A DNA stretch of 64,000 bases, from positions 1,800,632 to 1,864,631 of the forward strand of contig OZ034973.1 in NCBI GenBank assembly GCA_964030785.1, given 5' to 3'. How positions within the stretch are numbered: position 1 is the first letter of the stretch; each line of letters begins with the position of its first letter. The translations under genes and the position numbers were made by a program. The notes under the pieces were generated by a model. It ran no database searches, was not told the DNA's origin, and saw only the letters and a program-made list of their open reading frames with translations. Positions 44,801 to 56,500 of this stretch are shown piece by piece. The DNA comes from Siderastrea siderea (lineage: Eukaryota > Cnidaria > Anthozoa > Scleractinia > Rhizangiidae).

Positions 44801-45307
44801 GGTTGCAGTCCCATTCTTGGCACATCCCACGTCGTCAGTTGTGCTTGCTTTGCAAGATATTATGCAACATTACAAAATAAGTTTTCTCCTGCTTCCCATT
44901 ATTTCACATTTCCAGTTTACAACCCCCTCTCTCATAATCCCTGCACTCTTTCATTATTTTGTGCATCCCATAACCTGCTAAGATGTTGATGAATACAGTG
45001 TTTTCAGTGGTAGATGAAAAGACACGAGGGGGAGGATGTCTATGTGCTTGTAAAATATTGTGACCTGGCTATATATGTTCTTTTCCAAAGTACCTTCTGG
45101 ATCATTTCAACGGTATGAGTTAAGCTTATGTAGTTATCCAGAACAAGGACAAAACCATATCTTCTTTACCTCTAAATATCCTTTCTTGACAAATACTTCA
45201 GCTAGTGTATAGAGCACAATAAGGACTGCAATAGCGTAATATATTGAGCCGACTCGCTTATCTCTTATTACAACCAGCTTGTAGGTAATATAGTGCAGTA
45301 GAGACAT
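41818..45307 (-). CDS. P2X-like ATP-gated channel of the Dictyostelium type, complete, 7 exons
   Basis: Predicted trimeric ligand-gated cation channel subunit with two membrane segments. Exons, 5' to 3': 45170-45307, 44621-44738, 44286-44415, 43556-43773, 43244-43430, 42581-42762, 41818-41990. Phases chain to 381 aa, as in Dictyostelium P2X proteins. The N-terminus has the P2X motif YxTxK (Y6-T8-K10), then TM1 at about 21-40 ending VKKGYLE. The C-terminal part has KRYGIKIEFHQSGRLGHFSL, then TM2 at about 331-356 with a conserved Asp351. The ectodomain has FTIQEILHAAGVSSLDEP, which I recall in protist P2X receptors but not in vertebrate ones. It contains only two cysteines (adjacent, in exon 2) instead of the ten of animal P2X. 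The exon 5 acceptor is uncertain: 43430 keeps the frame, a better-looking AG lies 16 bp upstream out of frame. Introns hold two foldback elements. Confidence 0.85.
42141..42308. mobile_element. Palindromic MITE in P2X-like intron 6
   Basis: CAATAGCCCTTTTCACAGTT pairs with AACTGTGAAAAGGGCTATTG at the far end. CTTTTCTCATTTGCATTACA pairs with TGTAATGCAAATGAGAAAAG, and GTGAGGCAATTTCGGGCA pairs with TGCCCGAAATTGCCTCAC. It is a near-perfect hairpin of 168 bp, so it is probably young. Confidence 0.9.
43969..44251. mobile_element. Foldback element with 10-bp target duplication in P2X-like intron 3
   Basis: ATAACACCTT at 43958-43967 is repeated at 44252-44261. Between them lies a hairpin from AGCCTGAGAAAACAGCC to GGCTGTTTTCTCAGACT, with a perfectly paired core near 44075-44155 (ACTACCCAGATCTTGGTAGT and its partner). 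A duplication of 9-11 bp is typical of Mutator-like (MULE) elements, which supports that class for this non-autonomous copy. Confidence 0.85.
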
Positions 45308-45464
45308 GCTTCAAACCTTGCTCAAACCTCTTTCTTTTTTAACCGGAAGTACCCGCTCGGGACGCTCGGGACCGGAACCGGGTTGGCCAGCGGTAAATTT
45401 TGAGCCCTTGCTGTCTATTCACAGCGGTAATTTCCTGAGTGGCAGAAATTTTAAAATTGCAAAC
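45308..45464. promoter_or_regulatory. Short divergent promoter region between P2X-like and RHNO1-like genes
   Basis: Only 157 bp lie between the start codons at 45307 (minus) and 45465 (plus). The region includes a GC-rich stretch (CGGGACGCTCGGGACCGG near 45358) and no TATA box I can see. It must hold both 5' leaders and either a shared bidirectional promoter or overlapping transcripts. Confidence 0.6.
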
Positions 45465-46120
45465 ATGGCGGACAGAGGTCGGAAAACAAGAAGGAAGCGA
45501 AAAGATTCGACAAGCCACGTAAAACCACCGTTAGATTTTATCGAAAGTCCTTTAGATGGACGCAAATATTACTGTACTCCTGTTCAAGCTGCAAGAAGAC
45601 CTTTTCTGGCTGCGTCTTTGCCCGTAGATGATGCAGAAGCTATGAAATGGGTAAGCTTTTATAATATTTCGAAGCTTCTTTGTATTAAGTTTGAAGTTGT
45701 ATGTTCCCTTGTACCCAGGTATCTCCCCAGTTTCCAAATCGCATTGAAAATGATGAGAACCTCTCAGCTTTACTAGGACCAAGAAAAAAGTCAAGAGGAA
45801 GGAGGAAAAGACAGGATGACTTGCAAAGCACTTTAAAGGAATCAAGCTCAAATAAACATGCGTTTACAGTTTTGCAATTTCACTGTGAAAAGCAAATGTC
45901 GAGATCTAACTGTAAGGAGGCTGGTGACCGTAAAGAAGTATCCTGTAGAAGATCTCAAAGACTCAGACTTAAGGAACTTAAGATGAATCATTTCCTGTTT
46001 CAAACCCCACGAGTAACAACTCCAGTAAATAAAGAGGAGGAAATTGTTCTTGCATATGAAACTCCTGATCAAGAACTTATTATGCTGGCTAGGCGCAGAC
46101 AATCAAAGACTAAAAGATAA
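45465..46120 (+). CDS. RHNO1: RHNO1/RHINO-like protein (RAD9-HUS1-RAD1 interactor), 2 exons
   Basis: In vertebrates RHINO binds the 9-1-1 clamp and TOPBP1 and helps ATR signalling in the nucleus. Exons 45465-45650 and 45719-46120 give 195 aa, phase 0 at the junction. Evidence is short-motif similarity: a basic N-terminus, then PPLDFIESPLDGRKYYC against the vertebrate PLxFxxxPLxGxKxxC region, then the junction peptide WVSPQF, matching the conserved SWVSPDF/QF 9-1-1-binding motif. Near the C-terminus VTTPVNKEEEIVLAYETPDQ and RRRQ recall the vertebrate DTPEDxYG...RRRQ segment. Between them is a basic, disordered region (KKSRGRRKRQ). Vertebrate proteins are slightly longer (about 240 aa). The coding frame is secure; the orthology is probable. 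It is head-to-head with the P2X-like gene. Confidence 0.72.
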
Positions 46121-46862
46121 CAGAGGACAGATTGGTCCAATTAACAAATGAATATTATTATTCCACAAAATCTAGGGGTATTTGAGCTCAAAGCCACTGA
46201 ACCACACAGCACCCAGTTTGCTATCAGACATGTTTATTGATGACAAGATAGAGTGGAATAATTATTTAACCAACCCTGGATTATGAGAAATTTTGTTAAG
46301 TCACCAAAACAATTGGTTTTTGTGTTTAAAGAAGCATGCTTCTTTGACACATTTTTTGCGTGGCATCTTTACTTGTAGGCTATTTAAACAACAGAGTTCT
46401 TCTGTCAGTTCATCTGTCGTGTGATAGGTTGCCTGAGGAAATTTGATGTTCACAACAAGTACTAGCCCAAGAACATAATTTGAAGGCTTATATGAAGTTT
46501 GAACATCAAATTTCCGAGGGAACTTATCACACATAGCGCCCGAGACAGAAGGACTCTGTTGTTTTCATTGTAAAACGTTAAATTTTGAGCAAAAATTGCC
46601 AAAAACGGGCACTATTGCAGTTAGGCACCTGCTGAGGAGAGACACTGTTAGGTCACCAGATCAATTTCAAACAACGGGAGCACACCAAAATTTAGCGATG
46701 TGCTAAAAAAGCTGATAGTGGGACAATCAGAGCATGAGCTTGCTCATATCCAGGGACTATCTATACAAAAATGTACAAAAAGCAAAGAGCAGAAATTATT
46801 TGTGAATAGTTGAGACCTGTTATCAAATTTATTAACATTCTTGTACAGAAGATTCAGAACAC

Positions 46863-47074
46863 TTAACCCTTTAAGCCCCAATAGTGACATGCATCTAATT
46901 TCTCCTTGCAGTAGCACAACTTGATTATACATACAGGCCATGAGAAATAAGGAAATGATCAACAAGGATAAGATGTCTGGATGTGTAAGCAAATTCTCCC
47001 AACTAGTACCATAACAAATATATGGAGAACTGTGAGGAGAACGTGCATGTGGATATTGGGGCTTAAAGGGTTAA
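46863..47074. mobile_element. MITE, TTAACCCTTTAAGCCCC family, copy 2
   Basis: Ends TTAACCCTTTAAGCCCCAAT and ATTGGGGCTTAAAGGGTTAA are perfect inverted repeats of 20 bp. The interior (GGATAAGATGTCTGGATGT, GCAAATTCTCC, ATATGGAGAACTGTGAGGA) matches the copy at 13012-13217. Confidence 0.9.
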
Positions 47075-47396
47075 AATAAGAAGTAATAATGCAATCACAC
47101 AACACATGTTGTAAAATTAGATGTAAATTGAATATGGTAGTTGCGAAGATAAACCATAGCCTTTGAATCATTTACTCTTTACTCTGAAATGAGACAAGTC
47201 AAATAAAGAAACAGGTTGATATTTTTGCTCTAGAAATTGGGTTAACCAGATATAAATATTGATATTTAGTGACAACTTGTCATAACTATCAGGGGTTAAA
47301 ATCCTTGGTTTGGTATCCTTACAGTCAGTGTTAAAATATGAAATTATTCTTGTTATTTTTGGGACCTTTTGGGGGTGAAAGTAAATTTCAGCCACT

Positions 47397-47466
47397 CAAC
47401 CTCGTTCCCAGGGTCTCTCCTCTTTCCAGGGAGAGGAAGAGGAGAGACACTGGAAACAAGGTTGTC
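47397..47466. repeat. Small hairpin repeat, AACCTCGTTCCCAGG family, copy 1
   Basis: AACCTCGTTCCCAGGGTCTC pairs with GAGACACTGGAAACAAGGTT across a short centre of AGAGGAAGAGG and its partner. A shorter copy lies at 56147-56194. Confidence 0.75.
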
Positions 47467-47675
47467 AGCCACTGTGACTTGAAAACAAGATTCTGGTTTC
47501 TATTTGAGATCTTTTAAAAGCTTCTGATGAGTGCCTTCATTACTTCTTTTCATGGAAGTTTCTACTTCTTGATCTTGGGGCTTAATTTGACAATTTTTTT
47601 CCCCAAAGGAAGACTTTGTGACAAACTGGGCCTTAAACATGATTACGTCACTTGCCCAAAATTCACCACCAAGCC

Positions 47676-47724
47676 TACCCTGCTAGCAGTGGTTCCTGGC
47701 GAACCACTGCTCGCAGGGTACACC
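47676..47724. repeat. Small hairpin (TACCCTGC...GCAGGGTA)
   Basis: TACCCTGCTAGCAGTGGTTC pairs with GAACCACTGCTCGCAGGGTA around a 5-base loop, CTGGC. Confidence 0.75.
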
Positions 47725-48924
47725 AAGCCTTGTTTGCACTAAATTATTCTCATCCTCTGGCATGTTGCATGTGGATACTCTTTTCACTTTTGCTGCTTTG
47801 GGATTTTGTACGTGGTACTAAGAATATACAAGTTTCTACTCTAAAAGCAAGGCTTGGTGGTTAAATTATCTAGTCTGTCATAAAAACGCATAATATTGGC
47901 TAAAAACTGATTTTGAAAAAAAAAATTCCCCTTGAGCAAATTGCCTGCAGATGGAGTGAGAATTTAGTCAAAATTGTTTGGCATTGGAAGGTTTAAGGTT
48001 TTGCATCCCAGTTAACCTGTTTTTTTTCACGGCTCAGGGTCCAGGTTTGACTGAGGCCATAATATTATAGGGACTAGGCCGCTGAAGGCTTACTTTTTTG
48101 CCATCCATTTATATTTACCTTATTTCCCATGCTACCAGCCTCAAACATTAAGCTCATTTCTCACGAAGCATACTTATAAAATGCTTGTTAAAATGGGGGA
48201 GAGTGAGTGTGACGAGGGTGTCATGATCTTCAATTCACAATTTTCAGCGTTTCTCAAGCCGGACTCCTGACCTATGACCTCTCCCCCATCACCTCCTCTC
48301 CCCTCCCCTCCCTCTGAATAAAGAATTCCGCTCAACGTCATCGAGATCACCTCTGCAAGACAAATACATATAGACAAAGTTTTTTTTGCAGTTTATGTGG
48401 CCACCTAAAACAGCATCCGTTCTTTTTGTTTTGACCCTGGTTTGATTTATTTCACCCTCCCAAGGCCCCCCTCCCAACCAACTGGATGCTTTCGCAGGCT
48501 AAAGGGAGAGAAGCCTGGGACGAAACTGACGGTCACCGCGGCGATTCGCTGTTGTTGTGTGTTCAAATATTCAGCTGAACATTCAGCTGAACTTACTAAA
48601 ACTTGACGTGAACTCGAGATGATGACTTTTATCGAAAGGAAAAGGTAACAATCTGTTGCATTGCAGTCAGGAGAATGTTTAGGAGGGCTTTGACGGGCGA
48701 ATAAAGGAAATCACGTTTAGCTGTTGAGTAAGTGATTACCACCATTGTGTTTCTGTTGTTTATTACTTCGATTACTGTAAGCAAATAAGTACTTACTTGA
48801 CCTCGATTGTTTAGGAACCAGACCTTATTCAGTCTTTTAACGGATCCAGTCTTTTTTCTCATTACAGTGCCATATTTGTTCTTCTGTCTGCGCTAGCTGG
48901 AGTTTCTACACCTGATTTTAAGCT
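47725..48924. other. Intergenic stretch before the AGBL gene
   Basis: No gene recognised. It has purine/pyrimidine-rich patches near 48180-48310 and probably contains the AGBL promoter towards its right end. Confidence 0.4.
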
Positions 48925-48990
48925 ATGGCAACTCGATCTACGTCTACAAACTTCGTAATTGACCGGCCGCAAGAATTGTTTGTGGGTTGA
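48925..48990 (+). other. Upstream ORF in frame with the AGBL start
   Basis: ATG at 48925 in a good initiation context (G at -3, G at +4) opens 21 codons (MATRSTSTNFVIDRPQELF then VG) and stops at TGA 48988-48990. The stop is in the same frame as the AGBL ATG at 49006, only 15 bp further on. It may be a regulatory upstream ORF, or the stop may interrupt a formerly longer N-terminus. Confidence 0.5.
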
Positions 48991-49005
48991 CCAACGCTGG
49001 AACCG

Positions 49006-52000
49006 ATGAAAGATAAAATTTTCCATGATAGCTCACAAAGCGATGAAAATGACGAGCTGTTAAACAGAGCCTCCTCGTCAACAGTTCCTCCGTTTAACAT
49101 TCCCTCTGGTGAGTTCGCCTCAAAATGAATTGCTCTAAGCTTAAGCTTAACTCGTAATATTTCAGTTGTTATAAACTTATAGCAGTGCTTGATTTAAAAT
49201 GATGGGGAAAATAAAGTGATTTTCGCAATACTTTGCTTTCGTTGAAAGTCAGTTGCGTCACAGAACTGTGAAGGTCACTTTCCCCCCCCCCCCCTCATTA
49301 GTTCAGTCATGTGATATATTTCATCTTTGCACTACAGTGTTAATTCAGCTCGCAATTTTATTTTGCTTGTCCTGTTTGTAATTTACCAATCGTACTTGGA
49401 CTGTGATAAAGGCACAAGCCACAGGAGACATACATGGCCAATACTTTTCCCCAATTTCTGAAGCGTGAAGCAACTCAGAGTATTGGTCCTCTCCCTGGGT
49501 GGGATGCTAGTCCATCGCAGGGTCATCCCCCAGCAGTATGTCACAAGTACTCATTTATATACCTGGGTGGAGAGAGACGATGTGGAGTAAAGTTTCTTGT
49601 CTGAGGAAACAACACGGTGGCAGGTACCGGGCCTTGCATCACCGACCTTCAGTCCAATGTGCTAACCAATAGATCACCGCACCACAGTGTAGTTGAACTG
49701 AGTGGAGTACACTCAAAGGCAGTAGTGAAATCATCTGAATGCATAACCTGAGACAATTTGAAATTAGAAGCTCAATTATCCATGAATTACAAAATACAAA
49801 ATCTATTTACCAATCAACCATACCAATAACAAACTGCAAGATTGAAAAGTCTAAAGTTTTCTTTTACAATCACACCCAGTCACATACACAATGCCAACAG
49901 TAGAAAAACAACAACAACAACAACAACAACAACAAAAGCCATTTAGATTTAAGAACACCTGATTGATGCATGATCATTATAATCATTATATCCAGTTATA
50001 GCCATCCAATAATTACAAGAATCGTATATCTGTGCAGCTTAGACGCTGTAATTGGGCACCCATAAGGCTGTGGAAACTGGGAAAAAATTGACATTTCTCG
50101 GACAGTGCGACCAGTGGGAAAAGAAGGAAAACTTTGCAAAATGTTGCAATGGAGCCTGAAGATAGGGGATTAAAAGAGAGTATCAGAATTAGTTACCAGG
50201 ATGCCTCGCACAAGGGTTGGCTATCAATATTAAATTAAATACTTTATTTTTTTTCCCTCAGACCTTAAATTAGTTGAGAAGGAGTCTCGAACAACACAGC
50301 TTGTCTTCAGCTATCAAGGAGGAAAGAAGGTTAAATTATAACAAACCCTGTTACAATGAACACATTCTTCCAGTCCCAGTTGGCACTTTGTTATTTCAGG
50401 GTATCAATGTAGTATTTATTATTAATTGATTTTTTTGTATCTTTTACCAGTAAGAACTTACTCTTATATCATTCCCCCTTTCCAATCTGAGGTGGCAAAA
50501 ATCTATTCCCTATAAATTAAGACCAGTATTGTAAGTTGGATTACCCCTATTTCAAGCCAAAACTCACAAAATCTTTAACAATCTTATAGTAATTCTCTTT
50601 CAGGCGAAAATGGCTTTAATATCACATCCTTTTATTTTTTTGTAATTTCTTTGTCTAGGTTCCAAAGCTCAAGGAGCCCAGAAATTTATATGCATTCAAT
50701 AAAGACAAAGGACAGCAGTCATCACCAAGATGGTAAGAGTAATATTAAAAAGTTCACCATAAAATTGCCCCACACCTGACAGAGGGAAATGAAAAAAAAG
50801 TAAACTTCAAGGTGTTACTACATTATGTATTAGTGGTTAGAGCACCCAACCGGTGTACAGGAGGCCATGGGGAGTCAGAGTTTTTCTTTTTTCCTTTGTC
50901 CCCTGCTCAAGACAAACTGATTTCCTTATTTCTCACTATGTCATTGGTAACAATTTGTGCACCTGGGTGGAGAGTGGCATTGTGGAGTAAAGTTTCTTGT
51001 CTAAGGGAAGAACACCTGATGCCCGAGACCAGTCTTTCAACCACAGACCTTCAAATAAGAAGACCAGTGTGGACAGACCTATGCCTCACTTATTGACAGT
51101 TTAATTCTCCAAAAGTACCCTGGGCCAATACTATACCCTGTCATTTATAATTGCATATTTTCATATCCATACAGTACCATGTTAATAGTTTTGTTAAACC
51201 CACCAAAACCACCTGGACATGTCAGGTGATAAGCTCAAACCACCCCACTCCCCTACCCCCAAAAAAATAGATCCCCAAAACACAAATTTTAAGTTTAATA
51301 AATAATTTTCTATTTCAATGTCACGTATCATTTGGTTTTCTTCCTTTTGAAACATATTGCAATGTATGTTTAACTCACTCAGAATTAGATTGCTCTTAAT
51401 TTTGTCTTTTTATCCATAGGCCAGCACAGATGAAAATTTTGCCAATACGTCCCAAACATATCCATTACGTACCAAGAAATCCAGAACTTTTTGTCAAGCC
51501 AGGTTTGCACTCATTTCATTTTTAGTGGAAAAGAATTGAGAAGAGATAAATGTATGCCAATAAAAGCGTTACCAGCTTGTCCTCTGTGATGCACAAATGT
51601 GTAATGAACACATATCGCAATTGAGCGGTTTTCAAATGAGTGTCGTAAGACCTAAATCAAAGTAATTACTCTACATAGTCACAACGAGAACAAAACACAA
51701 AGTGAACCAATCATTAATCGAAACAAGTACAAGTAATTAGCGTTAAGTGCGGGAAAACATGTGTGAGCAAGTCACAATTGCTTTTGGTTTTACATCTGAT
51801 TGGTTGGGAAAGTGGCGTGAGCTTTTTTCACCAATCAGAGAGTGAAGTAAAGCAAATCCAAGGCAAACACAACATAACTTTTGACACTCAATTGAAAACT
51901 GCTCTAAGCAAGAAAGATTTTTTCTTACTTTTCATGATCATAGCTGCCAGCAGCTCCTTTGAGTTGCTTTCCTTCACATATGGTAGAAGCTGTCCTTGAA

Positions 52001-53520
52001 TTCTAATTGAACTTACATGTATCATAACATGAATTATGTTATTTTCTCTACCACTTTTTTTCCTGAGAAGGCATTAATCAGTGCTTACTAATGGTTAGGA
52101 TGTTTTTAAAAACTGCTATGATACTGAAATTTCCACAGAGAAGCCATTAGATGATAGCAGTCTTACTAAGCTGCCTTGTGATGAAGGAACAGTGGTGTAT
52201 AACAACGAACCAGGCCCTGAGAAATACGTAAGTACAACACATTTACTATTTACCAATAAAATTGATTATTTAATAATAGAGCAATTTTTGTATCAGAGTG
52301 GTCACGTTATTGCATGGTCTTAGCATCTGACATTATAGTTGAGGAAAGCTAAAACACCAATTCTGTATGGTGACACTGGAAGCTGAAATTCTTAAATTTT
52401 ATAAAGCCAGCTACTTGATATAGAATAGGACACACACTATCAGTTTTTGAATGCTTCAATTTTTTTTTTTGTTCTTGGATAACCCGTGAGGGGGCTGAAT
52501 TTTAGTGGTGCTCTCTGACTCATATTCTCTTATGTGGGTCATCTAGAAAAGACAGCCTGATTGCAAGTCAGTTCTTGGAAAGACGCATGTCTGACCAAGT
52601 AACAATTTCGGCTGGACAAAGCAGTTTATAAAATAGTCATTGATTACAAGTACAGGATGGTATTAAAATAAACGTTAAGACCCATATTTATGCTACCTGG
52701 AAGTTAATTTGGTTGTTCAATAATGAAATAAAATTAAGTCAAATAATAATTCTTTTTAAAACATGACATTACTCAAACTCTTTAATTCAACAGTTCCTCA
52801 GGTCTCGTGTTGGTGGCAGTCAAATCCTCGACAAACCTTATTACAAGCTGACATCGCCTGAAGACTGCACCCTGCTTTTTGAGTCTCGATTTGAATGTGG
52901 GAATCTTATGAGAGCCATAAAAGTGTAAATATAATTGTATTATTTTTAAAGCCTTATAACACAGAGTAATAGTACTTTTGATGGTAAACTGAAGGAATCT
53001 ATTGCATGTAATTATAATAAAAACGTTCCAATTTAAAGTGTAAAAAGGAAGAACAGGTTTGTCCCTAACAGCTGGCTACCGGCAGAATTAACCAGCTACG
53101 TGGGTCGTTCGTGATATATATATTCTTCAAGACAACTTATTAATTCATTACGTTGAGTTCTGGGAATTACATGAAGAAAACCACGGAAGGCATGAGTTTA
53201 TACAAAATTGAAAGTTATGATTACTTTTGGAATGGACATTATTGGAAATTTGTGCTCAGAATCAAGGAAATTTCGTTTCTGGGGACTTAAAATATAAAAT
53301 TTTCCTGGAGGAGCATCCCCTCCCAGACCCCCCTAGAAGGGTTTGCCTTCAAGGCTCGATAATCGCTATCCAGCTACTTAGAAATTTTTGCCAGCTACTT
53401 GAAAAGTTGTGGACAACCCTGAAGAAATGCTAGCAACTCTTCATATTGTCACAAGCCTTTGAGATCACAACGCTCTCCTTTCCAATAACAGTGAGTAATG
53501 GTGATTGGACTGAGTGGAGC

Positions 53521-53551
<31 letters not shown>

Positions 53552-56500
53552 ATGTGCGGAAGCAATTTGAAATTATGAGTACAATTACTCCAAATTGTAC
53601 GACATGAAGTCCAGTTGCCAACTAATTGTGCATGTAACAAAAATTGAGATTAGAAAATCTACATGCCCTTTGGGGATATGTTGTTAATAATTATTATCAG
53701 AAGTGCAAGCAGTGGAGATAGCTATAAAAAAAACTCATTTCACTGCACCTGATTGATGCGCACGCAGGGTAGATGTCTGATTTATTTACAGTTATCCAAT
53801 TACAAAAAGCCCAAATTGGACAACTGTAGTTGGACACCCACATGATCACCCTTCAATTACGTATCAAATGGATGTGTGGAGAACCAATCACAATCGAGCA
53901 TTCTGTTAAAGATGCAATTATAAAATATATATCAGTTTTAAAATGCTATTAACATCTAGCATGCTTGTCTAACAGTATACATAACTCTTCTTTTTAGTTA
54001 TGCATGATCACACTCACAAATAATAAGACAATATAAGGAGCATTATTTTTTAATTGTATTTTTGAAGAGTTTCAACTGTTGAATACTATTCTTCACATGT
54101 ATGCTTTTTTTCAATCATAATCTTTACTTTTGTCAATTTTTTTTATAATTTCTCACTTAGTAATGACAACGAATATCAGTTGTGGCTGAGAAATGACTTG
54201 TACACCAACAAACACACTCAGTGGTACTACTTCAGAGTTCAGAACATAAAGCCGTCCATCAAGTACAAATTTACCATCATGAATCTGCTTAAAGTAAGTA
54301 AAATGATAAATTTTCCCAACACTAACAGCGCTTGTTGTGCTATTTTTTATTGCTTATTAATTCTCTGTGAGGATGCCAAAAACACTGTTAAATCTTTTCC
54401 AGATTTCAGTTTAATTTTACTCGCCACAAGCAAAAAAAAACAAAAAAAAACAAAAAAAAAAAACAAAAGACAAAACAAAACAAAAACAAAAACGTAATAA
54501 TAGTGTTACAATGGAGGTACGTGGGAGGAAGACTTGACGAAAGCAGAATTATATTATTACGGTTGTGATGGTTGGCTTCTTCATCACAACCATCAATATA
54601 GTAACAACAGAAAAAAAGCCTTCTGCTTCTCAAGGAAAGAGAGTAATTAGGGAATAGAAGGATTTTACTCAGTTCTAATACAGACTGTAGTGGTGCTACT
54701 ATACCAGGTAAACCTTATTTTTAAGAGGCAAGAGAGCTGATTGGTCGTCTGACTATTGAATAGTTGAATTGATTTTTAAAATGAATGTTCCCTGGTGGTT
54801 TTTTTGCGATCTTAGATGTAATGCTTTTTACTTTATTTCTCACCTTAGTCTGGTAGCTTGTACAATGAAGGCATGAGACCTTTGTTATACTCTGAGCTGG
54901 ATGCGGCAAAGAAGAAGATTGGTTGGGTCAGAACTGGTGAAAACATCAAGTATTACAAGAATGCTATCAAGTAAGAAAAAAGGTTTTCTTGGTGTTTAAT
55001 GTTGAGTAATATTTCTTTGGATGTTGCCATTTGCTTATGTCTGCTGTAGTGGTAACTGGTCACGGAGATTAGAAGTCAGTTTCAAATTAGTACTAGTTAT
55101 GGGTTAAGTCATTTAAGGCCCAGATCTACAACGAACGTACGAACAGACGCACTTTGTTCGGCAATTTGGGCCGACCTAAATTGCAATTAAGTGCGTCTGT
55201 TCATACGTTTGACGTTTGACTCAACAGAGGTCAGAATCGTGTTGGACGATCCAAATACACTCGGACGAACTTAATTGAGTCAAAAGTCGAACTTAGTTTA
55301 TCTCAAGTGAAGTTCGACGTTTGACCCTGGCCTAAATCCATTGTCTGACTAACAAATGGCCAATCTATAACATCTTAAGTTTGTAAATTAATAATGTTTT
55401 TGTCCTTATAGACGTGAAGATACAACTAAAGACAAGTATCACTATTCACTGACGTGGACGTGCCAGTTTCCTAATGAGAATGACACATATTATTTTGCAC
55501 ACTGTTATCCGTACACCTACTCAGACTTACAGGTTTGTATCGTGTCGTTCAGCTACCTGTGGATGCCTTGGCTCTTATTCAAGTGAGTCAGGTCTGCATT
55601 TAAAAGGGATCTGTCACGGAGATTTTCACGATTTTGAGTGAAAAATGTGCTGAAACTCAAATTAAATACTTTTGCTCGTACACAGATGATTTTCTCACAG
55701 GGAGAAAAAACCGTTATCAATTTCTGGCGATTTTTCCAAGAAACAAAGGAAAAACTTGAAAACATCAGCCTGATGTTTTTAAGTTGCAATCCATTTTCTT
55801 CTTAGGTGTCCGCAGTCAAACACACTTAATTAAAGTGTCAGAGAACTGGTAGAACAATCATAAACGATCTTGAACCAGCATTTTTGGGTTTCCTCTGGTT
55901 GTGAAATGTGCCTTTTAGCTTTCAAAGTAATCGTAAAAATAGGTGACAGGGTCCCTTTAATTAACAATCTTTCCACGCCTGCATGTTGGATGTTAGGTGA
56001 CAAATAACCAATGAAGCACGTTGCGCCAAATTAGATTTTATTAGTCACCTCATTACACTACGAGCAGTCTCCTACGAACAAGCGAGAGAGCGCGAAATCG
56101 CTCCTGTCGGTCCTCCTGTCGTAGTCTATCACCTCATATCCAACCAACCTCGTTCCCAGGGTCTCTCTTCTTAGACCCTTGAAACGAGGTTGATACCCAA
56201 CAAGCGCGAGTGGATGAATTGTTTAATTAAACTCTAGACTTCAGGGAGTGACTGTCGCTGAATTTTTTACCGTATTTGTGGACAAATGTTTCCTTTGCGG
56301 CGAAACTTTTCAACAATGCAGTACTTGACGTACGTCAAATTTCGTTGTTAGGCAATAAGCAGGGTTATTCGTTTAGATTACCCTGTAGGACAGTTTCCAT
56401 TCAAACCGTAACTTTGCTGTAACAGTGGACATGTTTGCATTTGTGCCATTAGCAGAAAAAAACGACAGCAGAACTACAAATAGCGACTTCTTATTTGCAT

